The notes: generated from the sequence alone by a model not told the origin. DNA of 64,000 nucleotides from Anaspis maculata (GCA_949128115.1 OX421968.1:6200001-6264000); one strand, 5' to 3'; shown: positions 11,501 to 23,757, counted from the first letter of the stretch. Made by a program: numbers and translations.

Positions 11501-11925
11501 AGCCAGGGTGAGCGGCCGTCAAGCGGCCAGGAAAAAGACGTTTTTGTGTAGAAGCATGCGGACAGCGTTTGATGAATATGATATTCCACACGTATTGCAA
11601 CAAATTCCCCATGTTTCTTCTTCAATATTAAAAAATAATTATTCGAATATGTTGAAAAATAAAAAAGTTATCGACATTTCAAACCTACCTTCTCTGCGGG
11701 TATTCCTAGTCAGAGCCAGGGTGAGCGGCCGTCTGGGGTTCTAACGGCAAGGAAAAAGGCGTTTTTGTGTAGAGGCATGCGGGTAGCGTTTGATGAATAT
11801 GATATTCCACACGTATTATAACCAATTCCCCATGTTTCTTCTTTAATATTAAAAAAGAATAATTCGAATATGTTGAAAAATAAAAAAGTTATCGACATTT
11901 CAAAACCTACCTACTCTTCTATCTG
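11501..11925 (-). repeat. Two units of the ~214-bp satellite
   Basis: Units begin at 11,501 and 11,714 with AGCCAGGGTGAGCGGCCGTC. They are the reverse complement of the 12-unit array at 44,211-46,600. ORFs here recur in every unit and are repeat artefacts. Confidence 0.9.
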
Positions 11926-12613
11926 GAAATCCTACAGTAATAGTTCTGAAGGACCAAGTGCCATCAAGATAGGCAGGCTGTGATTAATTAGTGAAAGCAA
12001 GTGACAACTAGTGGCGAAAAATATATAGATGCGTGGACACCGAAAATAACAATGTATTTTTGGTATACAGGGTGTCTCATAATGAGGCATTTATACTACT
12101 TAGCCAACCGAGTCTACTACCCAAAATTGATAAAGTTCCCATGAACTAGCGGCAAAAGATTTACCGATGCGTGGACACTGAAGGTAATAAAACAATGTAT
12201 TTTTGTTATACATCAGGCATGAATATTTGCCAGCCAAACATTTTAAAAATTCCAATAAACATCGACTGAAAAATGCATTATAAGGAAGCTTTATATACAG
12301 CCTCCTGTGTCTCCTCCTGAATATGGTTGTTATTTTGTACCTCCAGAACCGGCTGAATAGAATGATAAAATAATGCAGATACACTAAACTTCTTACGCTA
12401 GGCTTAACAAGACGCAGGATGAAAATCGGTTGTGTCACCCCAAAACTTTCTCGACCAGTATACAGGAAACTTATAAAAAATTTTGTTCGAAACGATGATG
12501 GGAAGTTGAAATTAGGGAGATTAAAAATAATTGAAAAGAAATTAAATATACTGCGCATCATTTGAAGTGGATATTGTTGGTTTCTTGTGAATAAAGTACT
12601 GAATTCTCCTGTA

Positions 12614-12695
12614 TAGCATTATTGGTAGGTAAAATCGATAATCAAATCATCAAGTCATCAAACTGAATTATCGATTATACCTACCAATAATGCTA
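12614..12695. repeat. Hairpin with 29-bp arms in block A
   Basis: The arms 12,614-12,642 and 12,667-12,695 contain TAGCATTATTGGTAGGT and its complement, paired over 29 bp with one mismatch around a 24-bp loop. The same hairpin occurs at 42,562-42,643 in block B. It may be a transposon end or the junction of two elements. Confidence 0.8.
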
Positions 12696-13059
12696 TGTAG
12701 AAATGGGCATTCAACTCACAAGAAACTCGCAATATCCACCTCGAAAGACGCGCAGTGTATGTTGTCAGGGAAATTTAAATTATCCGGGAAAATCTCGCAT
12801 CTTATTTCAAACCATCTTATTGTAAAAATCGTCAATTTAGGTCAAGTCCGGTCTCAAAAACCCAGGCCGTTTTCACATTTTCAACCGGAAAAATGAGAAA
12901 ATTGAGAAAAAATGTGGGAAAATGTTCAAAGACCAGTTACTTCTTGTTTTAAAAAAAATGGTGAAAATCTGTTGACGGGATAAAAGATTGGAAAATTTGC
13001 AGTTTTTCCGGAGAGGAAAACTTGAAAACCGTGGCACAGTGGTCGAATTGAATAATCTA

Positions 13060-14636
13060 CCGGGTGGGTCATAAAAAACCGTGGTCGAAATTTTTCCTTC
13101 TAAAATTTTTATTTTGCCACCGATTTAATCGAACTTTTCAGCATTGGCTAGCAAATTAAATAGGCTATAATTTTCGTTTGTCAAAATGGCCGACATATCA
13201 AAATTCAAGATGGCAGAAACAATTGAAAATAGGCCTTCATTTCTTCTCGTTGCTTTTTATTGAAAATTACCAGAAAGTCAAAACCAATAATGTATTATGA
13301 AGGAATAGATCTTTCTTGTCAATTCAAGACCACAACCAGTAAAATCCGGTCATCGGCTGAAGAGCTATTGCGAGTTGAAGCGAAGCCTACTTTCCTTTTT
13401 TTTTCATTTCCACATAATTAATCCAAATTTAGGGATCCTGTCCGCCAATCCGCCATTTCTCAACCGATTTTCTCAAATTTGGTATCAATGGCTAGCCAAT
13501 TGGACAGGCTATCTCTTTCATATGAGAAAATGACGTACATGTCAAAATCCAATATGGCGGAAGCAATTGAAAATATAATTTCTTTTGTCCTTATTGCTTT
13601 TTAATAAAAATCAGCAGAAAGCCAAAACCAATAATTGTTATGAAGGAATAGACCTTCCTTGACAATCCAACACCGCAATCAATGAAATCGGGTCATCTGC
13701 TGAGAAGCTACGTCCAGTTGAAGCGAAGCCTACTTACCGGTTCCCTTATTCTTGCATAAATGACCCAAATTTAGGACTCCTGCCCGCCATATCCTTATTT
13801 TCCAACCGATTTTTTCAAATTTGGTATCAATGGCTAGCCAATTTGACAAGCTGCCATTTTCATATAAGAAAATGGCCAACATGTCAAAATTTAAGATGGC
13901 GGAAGCTATTGCAAAATGGGCCTTATTCGTTTTTGTTGAAATAGAAAAACGGAAAGTAGGCTTCGCTTCAACTGGCCGTAGCTCCTCATCAGATAAACCG
14001 ATTTGACTGGTTGCTGTCTTGAATTGTCAAGGAAAGTCTGATCCTTCATAATAATTATTGGTTTTGACTTTGCGCTCATTTTTATTGAAAAGCAATGACG
14101 ACAAAAGAAATTCTATTTTCAATTGCTTCCGCCATCTTGGATTTTGACAGATCTGTCATTTTGTAATATGAAAACGGTAGCCTGTCCAATTGGCTAGCCA
14201 TTGACACCAAATTTAAGAAAATCGGTTGAGAAATAAGCATATGGTGGATTGGCGGGCAGGATACCCTAATTTGGATCAATTATGCGGAAATGAAAAAACC
14301 GGAAAGTAGGCCTTGCTTCAACTCGCAATAGCTCCTCAGCAGATAACCCGATTTCATTGATTGTGGTCTTGAATTGACAAAAAAGGTCTAATCCTTCATA
14401 ATACATCATTGGTTTTGACTTTCCGGTAACTTTCAATAAAAAGCAACGAGAACAAGAGAAGGCCTATTTTCAATTGTTTCTGCCATCTTGAATTTTGGTA
14501 TGTCGGCCATTTTGAAATACAGAAATGATAGCCTATTCAATTGGCTATTCAATGCTGAAAAGTTCGATAAAATCGGTGGAGGAATAAAAATTTTAGAAGG
14601 AAAAATTCAGACCACGGTTTTTTATGGCCCACCCGG
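13060..14636. mobile_element. 1,577-bp palindromic element, CCGGGTGGG ends, TA target site
   Basis: Begins CCGGGTGGGTCATAAAAAAC and ends with the near-perfect complement, directly flanked by TA at 13,058-13,059 and 14,637-14,638. The two halves form a long imperfect inverted repeat. Each half also contains direct sub-repeats carrying AAGATGGCGGAAG-like and GGCTAGCCAATTGGACAGGC-like text. A second copy at 38,776-40,353 is 1,578 bp. There is no transposase, so it depends on an enzyme supplied elsewhere; the TA flank suggests the Tc1/mariner superfamily. Confidence 0.8.
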
Positions 14637-14639
14637 TAC

Positions 14640-15046
14640 CTGTGCAAAAGTTCAGAAATGAGTAGTGATAAAATTTGATAATTTTGATGGATTGATATAC
14701 AAAAATGTCCAGTGATTACTGAGACATCATGAAAAAAAAATTGACCCACAAGGTAAGTAGGCGTAGGACAGATAAAAGCCGAGTCAATTCAAAACGTCAA
14801 AACGTCGAAAGTTTATAAATCTTCTCAAGTGTGTTCTTGCATAAACTATGAATATTTCTGCTACCAGTATGTATTGTTTATGACTAAATGGTGATATCGA
14901 TTCATTTTGGATCATATTTGAATGAAATGCGGCATCAATTAACGTGTTTATCCAAAATTTCAAATATTGTCTAATCTATCAGACCAAAAGTATCTATATC
15001 CGCTTATATTCGACTTGCAACATTTTTTCCATAAAAACCAAAGAGT
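14640..15046. other. No recognisable gene
   Basis: AT-rich spacer between the palindromic element and the transposase remnant. The transposon's own 5' terminal repeat may lie here, but I could not match it to a right end. Confidence 0.4.
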
Positions 15047-17540
15047 TTGTTGTTGAATTTCAAAAAATTCAACTGCATTAAGTTGCAATCAAGTGAATAT
15101 CGAATTATTTTAGGTACTGTGTCCATACCTCGGCGAGAGCTGTTTGACATTTGGCGCAAAGAAAAAACGTCAAGTGCGAAAAATTCTGCGGTTTTTTCAC
15201 ATGTTTGGACAAGATTGGAGCTAGAGGAGCAACAAAATGATGAGAATAATCATTTAAAGCATCAAATCAGCAATTTTAATAGTAACATTTCTCAAAAGTG
15301 GATGCAATCTCACCGCACAATAAAACTATTTTTATCGCGCCACTCTCAATGGCTAAATGAAAATATCATATTTTCTTTTCAACGTGAGCCTGCAAATCCA
15401 GTGGTGGTGGAACTAGCTGGTAGCAAATTGGGACGTCCATCCAAAGAATTTCAAAACCTGACGCAATCGTCAAAGAAGCGCAAAGTTCTACCATTGTTAG
15501 AAGAATATTCTAAGAACGAGTTGACGTTTGCGGCTCAAACAAGTCTACGTGCAGCTGGACAGAAAGATGCTGCAAACATATTACACGAGGTTTGCAATAC
15601 CTCACCAAAGAGGGCCACTAGAATAAAGAAAGCGTGGAAGTCTCCGGCCTTGGAACCTACCAAATATACCCCAGAAGAAGCCCTTGCTTTGTTCATTGAT
15701 GGTCATTTCAGCAAGCATACGTATATTTTGATGCAATCTGGAGCTAAGGTGCGTCATGCAAATATATATCCATCATACGACACTATCCTGAAAGCAAAGA
15801 AGGAATGCTATCCTAATATGGATTCAATAGTAGTAAAGTAAAGTAAAGTAAAGTAAAGTAAAGTAAAGTAAAGTAAAGTAAAGTAAAGTAAAGTAAAGTA
15901 AAGTAAAGTTTATTTACCATCAAACATTACATGGTAAGGTGTCGAACAAGCTAGCGAGACATCCGCAGAAGTAACAGTGCAGGCCGTTGTTGATCACACC
16001 ATAACTAGATTAGTCAAGATACAGGAAGAAGTGTTATGTCAGAATATTGATGATTTGTCAGACGGCCTAACAATGATTTTCAAGTGGGAGTGCGATGGAA
16101 GCTCTGGGCACTCTACCTACAAACAAACATTCTCTGGAGATAATGCAGAACAAAAAACCGATGCAAATTTATTTGCTGTGTGCATTGTTCCCTTGCATCT
16201 GAGGGCAAACAAAACGAATGTCGTATTATGGAACAACCCAAGACCGTCATCTACTAGATTCTGCAGGCCCATTAAACTTCTATTCGAAAAAGAAACTACT
16301 GAATTGTCCAGACAGGAAATAAAGAATGTGGAACAGCAAATACAGGCAATTGTGCCTACCAAACTTCTAGTTTATGAAACTGACCGTGGGTTCCACAAAA
16401 CAGATAATTCGAGATTAGTTGATTTGCGATTTTTGTTCGTCAATTTGTAGCTGACTGATCAATGGAAATGCTGGTTTATCCCTCAATAATGAAAAGATGA
16501 TGGGTCTAGTGGAGAATTCAGGCATTTTTTGTGAGTAATCACCTAGCATTCAGCAGAAAAAAGTCCAGTTAATCTGCAATCAACCTTGATCGTTGATCAT
16601 CTTTTTTGTGGAACTGACGGTGAGGTCGTTATAAGTTTCTGTTTCAAATTAACTATGATAGATGGAAAAATATTTGCAGTCATCTCTGATACGTCAACTC
16701 AAGTGTGCGGAATCTGTGGAGTATCTCCTAAGAATATGAACAATTTACATGTAATTCAACAACTTCCCTCAGATACGAGCAAATACGAGTACGGACTTAG
16801 TACATTGCACGCATGGATAAGATGCTTCGAGTGCCTGCTTCACATCGCGTATCGCCTAGATGTGCAAAAGTGGCAAATGCGCAGCAAAGAAGATAAGGAA
16901 AAATTTGCCGAAACGAAGAGTCGTATTCAAAATGCCTTCAAAATAAAAATGGGATTGTTAGTTGACATTGTCAAACCCGGATGTGGTACCACGAATGATG
17001 GCAATACTGCCAGTCGCTTTTTTGAACATTCTGCTCTTGCATCTCCCATCACAGGAATTGATAAAGAACTGATAAAGCGCTTTAATGTCATTTTACAAAC
17101 AATTTCCTGTGGATATGCGGTAGATGTGGAGTCTTTCAGAAACTACGCAACAACAACGGCAGAAAAGTATGTGGATTTGTACCCTTGGTGAAATATGCCG
17201 TCAAGTGTACATAAGCTATTGATACACGGAGCAGATATCATTGAAGCTGCTATTTTGCCCATTGGAATGTTTTCCGAAGAAGCTCTTGAAGCCCGAAATA
17301 AAGAGTTCAGAAAATACAGAGAGTATCACACAAGAAAATTTTCTCGCCTTCAAACAATGACGGATTTATTGAATACCCTTTTTTTTTTCTTCAGACCCTT
17401 TTATTTCCTCTATTTCTCGACAAACTGCCGCTCGATCATATAAAATCTCTAATTCAAATAATGAAGTTAAATGCCTTTTGAAAGAGCCCTCTCTTATTGA
17501 TTCTTCTCCGGAATCATCAGACGAGACTGACTCCGAATAA
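15047..17540 (+). pseudogene. RAG1/Transib-like DDE transposase, broken
   Basis: Three collinear coding stretches (15,047-15,832; 15,966-16,380; 16,619-17,540) make up most of a large transposase. Visible features are an N-terminal region with SIPRRELFDIWRKEK, a basic GRP-type patch and a DGHFSKHTY block. They are followed by a WECDGSSGHSTYKQ segment (Asp aligning with the first RAG1 catalytic Asp), NPRPSSTRFCRP, CGICG with GLSTLHAWIR, and SEEALEARNKEFRKYREYHT, where the Glu aligns with RAG1's catalytic Glu. RAG1 and Transib share this core. The position of the second catalytic Asp is uncertain. Lesions are a LINE-tail insertion (15,833-15,965), a noncoding interruption (16,381-16,618), an in-frame TGA after YPW (17,189) and a frameshift at a T-run (about 17,380). 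An acidic tail ends at TAA 17,538. It is not functional. Confidence 0.75.
15833..15965 (-). mobile_element. LINE 3' tail with (TTTAC)n inserted in the transposase
   Basis: On the plus strand a run of about 15 AAAGT units (15,833-15,909) is followed by about 55 bp that, on the minus strand, reads as a short 3' UTR ending GGTAAATAAAC before the TTTAC microsatellite. This is the usual 3' end of CR1/RTE-like LINEs. Transposase codons resume at about 15,966 (SAEVTVQAVVDH), so the segment is an insertion and not coding. Confidence 0.7.
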
Positions 17541-17700
17541 TTTCCATCAGGTGATTTTTTGTCTCCCTATTTTGAAAATCTGCTACATTTTTTATTTTGA
17601 TGTCCTCATTACATTAATTTTTTATCTTGGTTTAAGATCTTAAAAAAATTTGCGTATTGTCTTGAAGGTCTCCAAGATAGAGGGAAAAAAACACCTTGTA

Positions 17701-18461
17701 CAGGGTATCCACGCGAGACGGATACCCCCTACCCATAAAAAACTTTCCCTTCGTGATAATTCATAAGAGAAAAAACTTCCCTTCGACAATTTTCCCCGTA
17801 GTTTCTCAATATGTCAAGTATAATCTTCCATTTCATGTCATATACAGGGCATTGCAAATTTGTTTGCAATTTTTCGAAACATCACCTGTATTCCTGTATT
17901 TCATCACCATAATTGATACTCATTATTATCCTGATCACAAAATATGCGTCACATTTACTTCTGGAATTTTTTTGGGAAAAATTTGAAGAATTTATAATGG
18001 GATCTCAAAAAACATTGACTTTTTGAGAATGGTGGATTCATTGCAGCATTCAAAGTTGTCCAAGATATCTTGTTTCACTTTTAAATGACATAGAATAACA
18101 TAAAATAACTTGTAAAACTTCTAGGATATATTCGATTCCGGTAGTTGGTGATTATTCAAAAGAATATATATATTTTTTGAGATGCAACTTTTTTTTGCAG
18201 AGAAAAATTCAAAGTTATATGCTTATTTGTAATCAGGATGTGATATTAAAGTGCATCGATTGTGGTGATGAAATTCAGGATGTTTCAAAAAAGCAACAAA
18301 AAATGCGACACCCTGTTATGACACAAAATGGAAAATTATACTTGACATATTCAGAGACTATACGGAAAAAAGGAAAGTTTTCTCTTTTTTGAAATATGAA
18401 TTTTTTATAAATATGAAGAGAAAGTTTTTTATGGGAGTTGTCCGTCTCGCGAGGACACCTG
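17701..18461. mobile_element. TA-flanked MITE, 761 bp
   Basis: The left end CAGGGTATCCACGCGAGACG and the right end, read on the other strand, CAGGTGTCCTCGCGAGACG form terminal inverted repeats. The similarity continues through ATAAAAAACTTTC-type text. TA flanks both sides (17,699-17,700 and 18,462-18,463). No transposase ORF. Likely mobilised by a Tc1/mariner-type enzyme. Confidence 0.8.
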
Positions 18462-18689
18462 TATATATAGAAGGCGCCTAATAGTGTAGATTAAAAAGTT
18501 GATTCATTTGTATTGTTTTGTTACTTTGTGTGGGAAGTCAATAAAACTGTTCATTTTAATTCTATAATTCTGCCATTTTGTGTCACCCTGTATTTTTACC
18601 AACATCTAATTCAAGTACATAATGGTCAATATCACTTACTATTATCATTAAATGCAACAGTTCACATTAAAGCCAAACATGTGTTCCAT

Positions 18690-19200
18690 TTTGATTTTTG
18701 CACAGCTAGATTACTCAATTCGACCACTGTGCGTGGGTCCGATTCCAAAAATTTTTCCTACAAAAATTAATTTCATCTTATTTTGAGAATGGGTCTAAAC
18801 GACACTCAATATATTTACTTTCGATATCAATTTGACTTTTTCGTGAAAAAGTCGATACCCGAGCAGGAATGAATTTTGGAATGGAGTACTGCATGAAAAG
18901 CAAGTCGTCCTGGTCAAAATACTGGCTAGAGGCCCTTTCAGGTGGCAACGGCTAGGAGAAATTTTTGAAAATTCATAACGCTCGCCTGGAAAATGGTGGA
19001 AGATTGCAACTATAGCCTTAATTTGACTGTTTTGTTTTCTTCCTTCCTGACAAATTTGGTCCCAATTCATCTGATAGTTTTTGAATAATTAAATGGTAAA
19101 TTTTGAACTTTGACATTTTTTATTATTTGACAAATGACAGATGAGGCAATACTTTCAACTGTTCTGAATACAGTTTTTTTTATGGACTGGCTGTTTGGCA
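18690..19200 (-). repeat. Dispersed repeat, unoccupied copy of the 40.5-41.8 kb segment
   Basis: The reverse complement matches 40,520-40,808 joined to 41,697-41,760, and in part 50,040-50,270 on the plus strand. Shared landmarks are GGCTAGGAGAAATTT, ATTCATAACGC and GAAAATGGTGGAA. Because it lacks the 888-bp hAT-like insert, it serves as an empty site. Confidence 0.7.
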
Positions 19201-19559
19201 GATGCCAGTCAAAAACTAATGGGCTCATTTCATTTAGAGCTCCACCATTTGAGTCTGGTCTTGATAAGCTGGGCCGGTGGATTTTGAACAGGAAAACTAT
19301 CGGAAAACTTGAAGAATTTCACAATTTCGAGAGAAATTGCCTAGAAGTGTTCAAGAATCAATTACCCTTTGTTTTAGGAACGTTAGTATGATTCTGTTCA
19401 CAAGCTAAAAAGTTAAAAATCTGCAGGTTTTCATTAGTAACCAAATTATGTAGAAAGAAAAGCGAGTGTTGCAATTTTCAAAATTTGTCTGTGAAAATCC
19501 ATTTATTAGCAAAAGCGTCGAAAACAGCAATGTAAAACAATTTGAAATGGTTACAAGTT

Positions 19560-19720
19560 GGAGAGGAGAATAGATGGTGCTATTAGAAGCTGCTCAGGCG
19601 AGATGATAGTTCCAGGGCTTCCAGCGGCCAGGCGCAGATGTATAACGTTGCTGCCAAAATGGGGCACTCCGCTAAGGTCATTGTAAAGTATAAATAAATG
19701 AAATGAAATGAAATGATAGA
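19560..19720 (+). mobile_element. Possible LINE/SINE 3' tail with (AAATG)n
   Basis: A GC-richer stretch (19,560-19,690) resembling the end of a retroelement 3' UTR passes into TATAAATAAATGAAATG and a short AAATG microsatellite (to about 19,716). Only the tail form supports the call; no coding remnant is seen. Confidence 0.4.
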
Positions 19721-20640
19721 GGTGAACGATCTAAAACTGGCACCACAGAAAGATTGAAAATAATTTGCAGGTACCTAATTGAAAATTTTGGAAATTTGAA
19801 TTTTCCGGAAAAACCTCAAATCTTTTTCCAAATCATTTCAAATCATCTTATCATGAAGATCGGCAATTACGGCTTAACTTTGAGCTTCATCATTCAAGTC
19901 CGGTTTTGATAACCCATCAGGCCTGTTTTACATTTTCAACAGGTAAATTCACGGGAAATTGAGAAGAAAAGTATTGGAAAATGTTCAAGAGCCAGTAACC
20001 TCTTGTTTTTTAAAAGGTTATCTTAGAAATGGGATCGAATTGAGATAAATGGACACCATAACTGGAAAGAGAATGGCGAATAGAATTTAGCCACTTGAAA
20101 ATCTAATCATGCCAAAAATTGCATAGAACCCTGTTATTCCAGACCCGCGAGATGTTAACATACAGACTTGTGTGATAAGACAGATCCATTGAACGATCCA
20201 TGACAAATAGAATTTTTTTACGATTCTCCTTGGCGGTATTGTGCCAATATTCATTTGGAAACTTTGTGGGTGAACTTTTTTTCTAGCGCATTTTCCATCT
20301 CGATGAAAATTGCTATTGCAACCGCTTTGTCCGTCCGTCCGTCCGTCCGTCCGTTCCTCGAACTCCTCCCAAACTAGACGACCTAGCTTTCTAATTTTTT
20401 CACTGTTACATAGCTGCCACTCCCAAAGGAGGGCTAGGCTATATTGGATGTCCATATTGCGCCGCCAACATAGAGAACACCGCCCCCGATAAACTTGAAA
20501 TAACATAATATTACACTTTCTACCAGACCTGATGCTCTGGTTTTCTCATTTTTTGAATAATACATAGTTGCCACTTATAAACGTAAGCCAAGAAACATTC
20601 CGTCTTCAATATGCGCCGCCGACATGAAAAAACTGCTAAA
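19721..20640. repeat. Dispersed-repeat fragments, (GTCC)n and decayed satellite
   Basis: 19,760-20,030 repeats the text of blocks A and B (CAAGTCCGGT, TTTTCAACAGG). A (GTCC)n microsatellite spans 20,329-20,355. From about 20,370 the sequence shows worn versions of the ~260-bp satellite monomer (GCGCCGCC...CCGCCCCC motifs). Confidence 0.55.
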
Positions 20641-22332
20641 AACCGCCCCCAATCACTTTAAAATGAAAAACATAAACCCGAAGACATAGCGATCTGATTT
20701 TTCCGGTATATAAATAGCTGACTAAAAATGGGAAAGGATAGGCTACTTTTCGTTAGTCGCCGCCCCCAGATTCCGCCCCCAAACGATAAAATGTGCAACT
20801 TTCATAAATGTTACTGATTGAGATGTTCCCTTGAACATTTAGGAACTGCCAACTCAAATTGTGCAACATTTGCTCAGCCGAACGCTGCCGCTCCCACACG
20901 CCGCCCCCAAAGTAAGAGATAAATGAAAAACATGAACCCGAAGACATAGCGATCTAAGTTTTTCGCTATATGAATAGCTGACTAAAAATGGGAAAGGATA
21001 GGCTACCTTTGATATGGCGCCGCCTCCAGCTTCCGCCCCCAAAAGAAAAAAAGTGCAATTTTCAACAATTCTCACTGATTTAGCTGATAATGTTACCTCG
21101 AACATTCAGAAACTTTTGACTCAAACTGTGCAAGAATTTCTTTGCCAAACTCTGCCGCTCCCACACGCCGCCCCCAAAGTGAGAGATAAATGTAAAACAT
21201 GAACCTGAAGACATAGCGATCTAATTCTTTCACTATATTGATAGCTGACTGAAATTGGAAAAAGATAGGCCACTTTTAATTAGCCACCGCCTCTAGCTGC
21301 CGCCTCCAAACAAAAAAAAATGCAACTTTCACCATTTTCACTGATTGTCATATTTCCCTTACATTTAGAAACTCCCAACTCAAACTGTGCAACAGTTACT
21401 TTGCCGAATGCTGCCGCCCCCACACGCTGCCCTCAAAGTGAGAGATGAATGAAAAACATAAACCCGAAGACATAACGATCTAATTCTTTCGCTATATGGA
21501 TAGCTAACTAAAAATGGGAAAGAATTGGCTACTTTTGATATGGCGCCGCCTCCAACTTCCACCCCCAAAAGAAGAAAAGTGCAACTTTCAATAATTTCCA
21601 CTGATTTACATTTTAGTGTTACCTCAAACATTCAGAAACTCCAAACTCAAGCTGTGGAAGAATTTCTTTGCCAAACTCTGCCACTCCCACACGCCGCCCC
21701 CCAAAGTAAGAGATAAATGTAGAACATAACCCTGAAGACATAGCGATCTAATTGTTCCGCCATATAGATAGCTGACTAAAAATGGGAAGAGAGGCCACTT
21801 TTGATTAGTCGCCGCCTCCAGCTCCCGCCCCCAAACAAAAAAATGCAACTATCACAATTTTCACTGATTGTCATATTTCCTTTAACATTTAGAAACTCCC
21901 AACTCAAACTGTGCAACAGTTACTTTGCCGAATGCTGCCACCCCCACACGCTGCCCTCAAAGTAAGAGATAATGGAAAGCATAAACCCGAAGACATAGCG
22001 ATCTAATTCTTTCGCTATAGTTAAAAAAAAAGTTTAAAAGTTTGTTTTTCTCCTTATCGGCTTCTTCAACGCCATAGGAGTTATTTGCGTTTATTTAATT
22101 TAGTATACATCTGAAAAAACCTTAATAACCGCAAAACGTGGACAGCACAAAACACCCAGACATGACTAGGAATCGAACCTAGGACCAACCGTACCACAGG
22201 CTGATGCACGACCACCTGTGCTACGGGACCGGACGGGACCGTCCGTCGCTATATGGATAGCCGACTAAAAATGGGAAAGAATAGACTACTGTTGATTAGT
22301 CGCCGCTCCCAGCTCCCGCCCTCAAACAAAAA
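20641..22332. repeat. ~260-bp satellite array with alternating monomers
   Basis: The landmark AAGACATAGCGATCT recurs at 20,681, 20,941, 21,208, 21,467 (one mismatch), 21,735 and 21,990. The intervals are 260, 267, 259, 268 and 255 bp. Monomers alternate between two types, so the real repeat is a dimer of about 527 bp. Both types carry CCGCCCCC-rich segments. The last part is split by a SINE and ends near 22,332. ORFs that reappear in each unit are artefacts. Confidence 0.9.
22020..22245 (-). mobile_element. tRNA-derived SINE, copy 1
   Basis: On the minus strand the head reads GGTCCCGTAGCACAGGTGG, with a pol III A-box-like stretch, then a B box GGTTCGATTCC. The tail contains CTCCTATGGCG and GAGAA. 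An 8-bp target duplication TCGCTATA flanks it (22,012-22,019 and 22,246-22,253), inside a satellite monomer. It is a SINE and not a tRNA gene: no acceptor-stem pairing and no proper cloverleaf. Confidence 0.85.
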
Positions 22333-22840
22333 AATATTGATGAGTGAAAGAGTTCTTATTCAAATATATTTCATTGGCAAGTACCCCATTTTGATAACAA
22401 AATATCACAATGAGTTTCGAATGAAGAAAGTGGACAAGGGATGGTGTTTCTCCTTCAATCAAATTTCTTTACGTTCATAATATGCCTCTTTGAGAAAATG
22501 CGCTACTGAGACTCACGCACGTGAAGGCATACTCACTTGTTTATTTTCTTGTTTCTTGAATCTTTATTCTATGATTATAAAATTTTCGTAACGCTTTACA
22601 TTTGCACTGATTCAAAAATAAGAATCAAAGTAAGTATCAATCCCCCAGGGATTGATTTCGCAAGGGTCTATCTTACCAATTCAACTCCGTCCTTGAATTC
22701 ATATTGTAGGTGGGATTCCCTGTTGCGTAATTTTATATTCGTACGAGATCTCTTACAAACATCGCAAAACATATACACAACATACAGGTGATTTTTTAAA
22801 AGGAACCCGCCCCAGATTTCTTGCCGCCAATTTTTTTCCA

Positions 22841-23274
22841 GAAAAACGCTGAAACATGTCGATTTTAATTTTGAGGGGGACATTTAGGACACACATTGTC
22901 AATTTTTATTTTCAACCGCTTCGCCGCCACCCTACCCTACTTTAGAACTCCAAATAGCATTACACCTATCTTGTCATACATCAAATTCAAGGTAATAAAA
23001 TCTCTTTCTGTTAAACATATTTTGAAAACTTCTAACCACCCCTAACTCGCTGAAACGCAAAAACGCTGAAACATGTCGATTTTAATTTTGAGGGGGACAT
23101 TTAGGACACACATTGTCAATTTTTATTTTCAACCGCTTCGCCGCCACCCTACCCTACTTTAGAACTCCAAATAGCATTACACCTATCTTGTCATACATCA
23201 AATTCAAGGTAATAAAATCTCTTTCTGTTAAACATATTTTGAAAACTTCTAACCACCCCTAACTCTTTCCAAAA
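22841..23274. repeat. Exact 217-bp tandem duplication
   Basis: 22,844-23,050 and 23,061-23,267 are the same base for base as far as I can read, with a period of 217 bp. The lack of divergence, against surrounding decayed sequence, points to a recent duplication or an assembly artefact. Confidence 0.85.
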
Positions 23275-23543
23275 TTCTCTCATTGTTAATAAAGAAAAGT
23301 TTTCCCCCATCAGTAACTGCCAACAAAACTTGAGAAATAAATTCTCCAGCAAAAACAGGTCGATTTTTGTTTCGAGGGGAACACCTAACACACGTATTGC
23401 CAAGTTTTCATTTTCAACCCCTTCGCCTCCCAATTAAAAGAATTTTTTAAAAGGAGGGTGGTTTAGAGAACTGAAATTTTTTTTTACCGAAAGGGAATTT
23501 TATTATCTTCAGTCTGATGTATCACAAGGTAGATATTGCTATT

Positions 23544-23757
23544 AAATAAATAAATAAATGTTTTCCTCCTTCTCGGCTTATCAGCGCCATAGGAGTTTTT
23601 GCGCCTTTTATTGATAAGAGTGAATTATTACATAGGAATTACAATATACGCAAATTTTTCAACAAACACAAAACATCCATGACTTACCGGGATTCGAACC
23701 CGCGCCATCCGCACCACAGACGGCAGACGACCGACTGTGCTACGGGGCCGTCTTAGG
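23544..23757 (-). mobile_element. tRNA-derived SINE, copy 2
   Basis: Minus-strand head CGGCCCCGTAGCACAGTCGG, B box GGTTCGAATCC, and a tail ending in (ATTT)n. The 10-bp target duplication TATTGCTATT lies at 23,534-23,543 and 23,758-23,767. Nested in the foldback element at 22,785-24,222. Confidence 0.9.

Larger units (their letters stand above)
9990..13047 (+). repeat. Block A of a large dispersed repeat (inverted copy of block B)
   Basis: Reverse-complement counterpart of 42,220-48,510. The order of shared segments is: a core with ATCGG(A/T)TGTGTCACCC at 10,036, an AT-rich middle, the ~214-bp satellite (two units here), a second core at 12,424, a hairpin at 12,614-12,695, and a segment ending near 13,047. 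Block A carries a TTAA MITE that block B lacks, and lacks the MITE, the palindrome and ten satellite units found in B. No coding region. The class is unknown; internal satellites of variable number and a hairpin recall Helitron/Helentron-like non-autonomous elements, but no diagnostic end was identified. Confidence 0.7.

Noticed and set aside
20753..21848. Minus-strand ORFs rich in Gly/Ser in the 260-bp satellite
   Set aside because: Periodic by-products of the satellite monomers.
22150..22245. tRNA gene-like sequences (also 23,680-23,757 and 36,913-36,985)
   Set aside because: They have pol III A/B boxes but no proper acceptor stem, and they sit at the head of repeats with target duplications and a shared non-tRNA tail. 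They are SINE heads.
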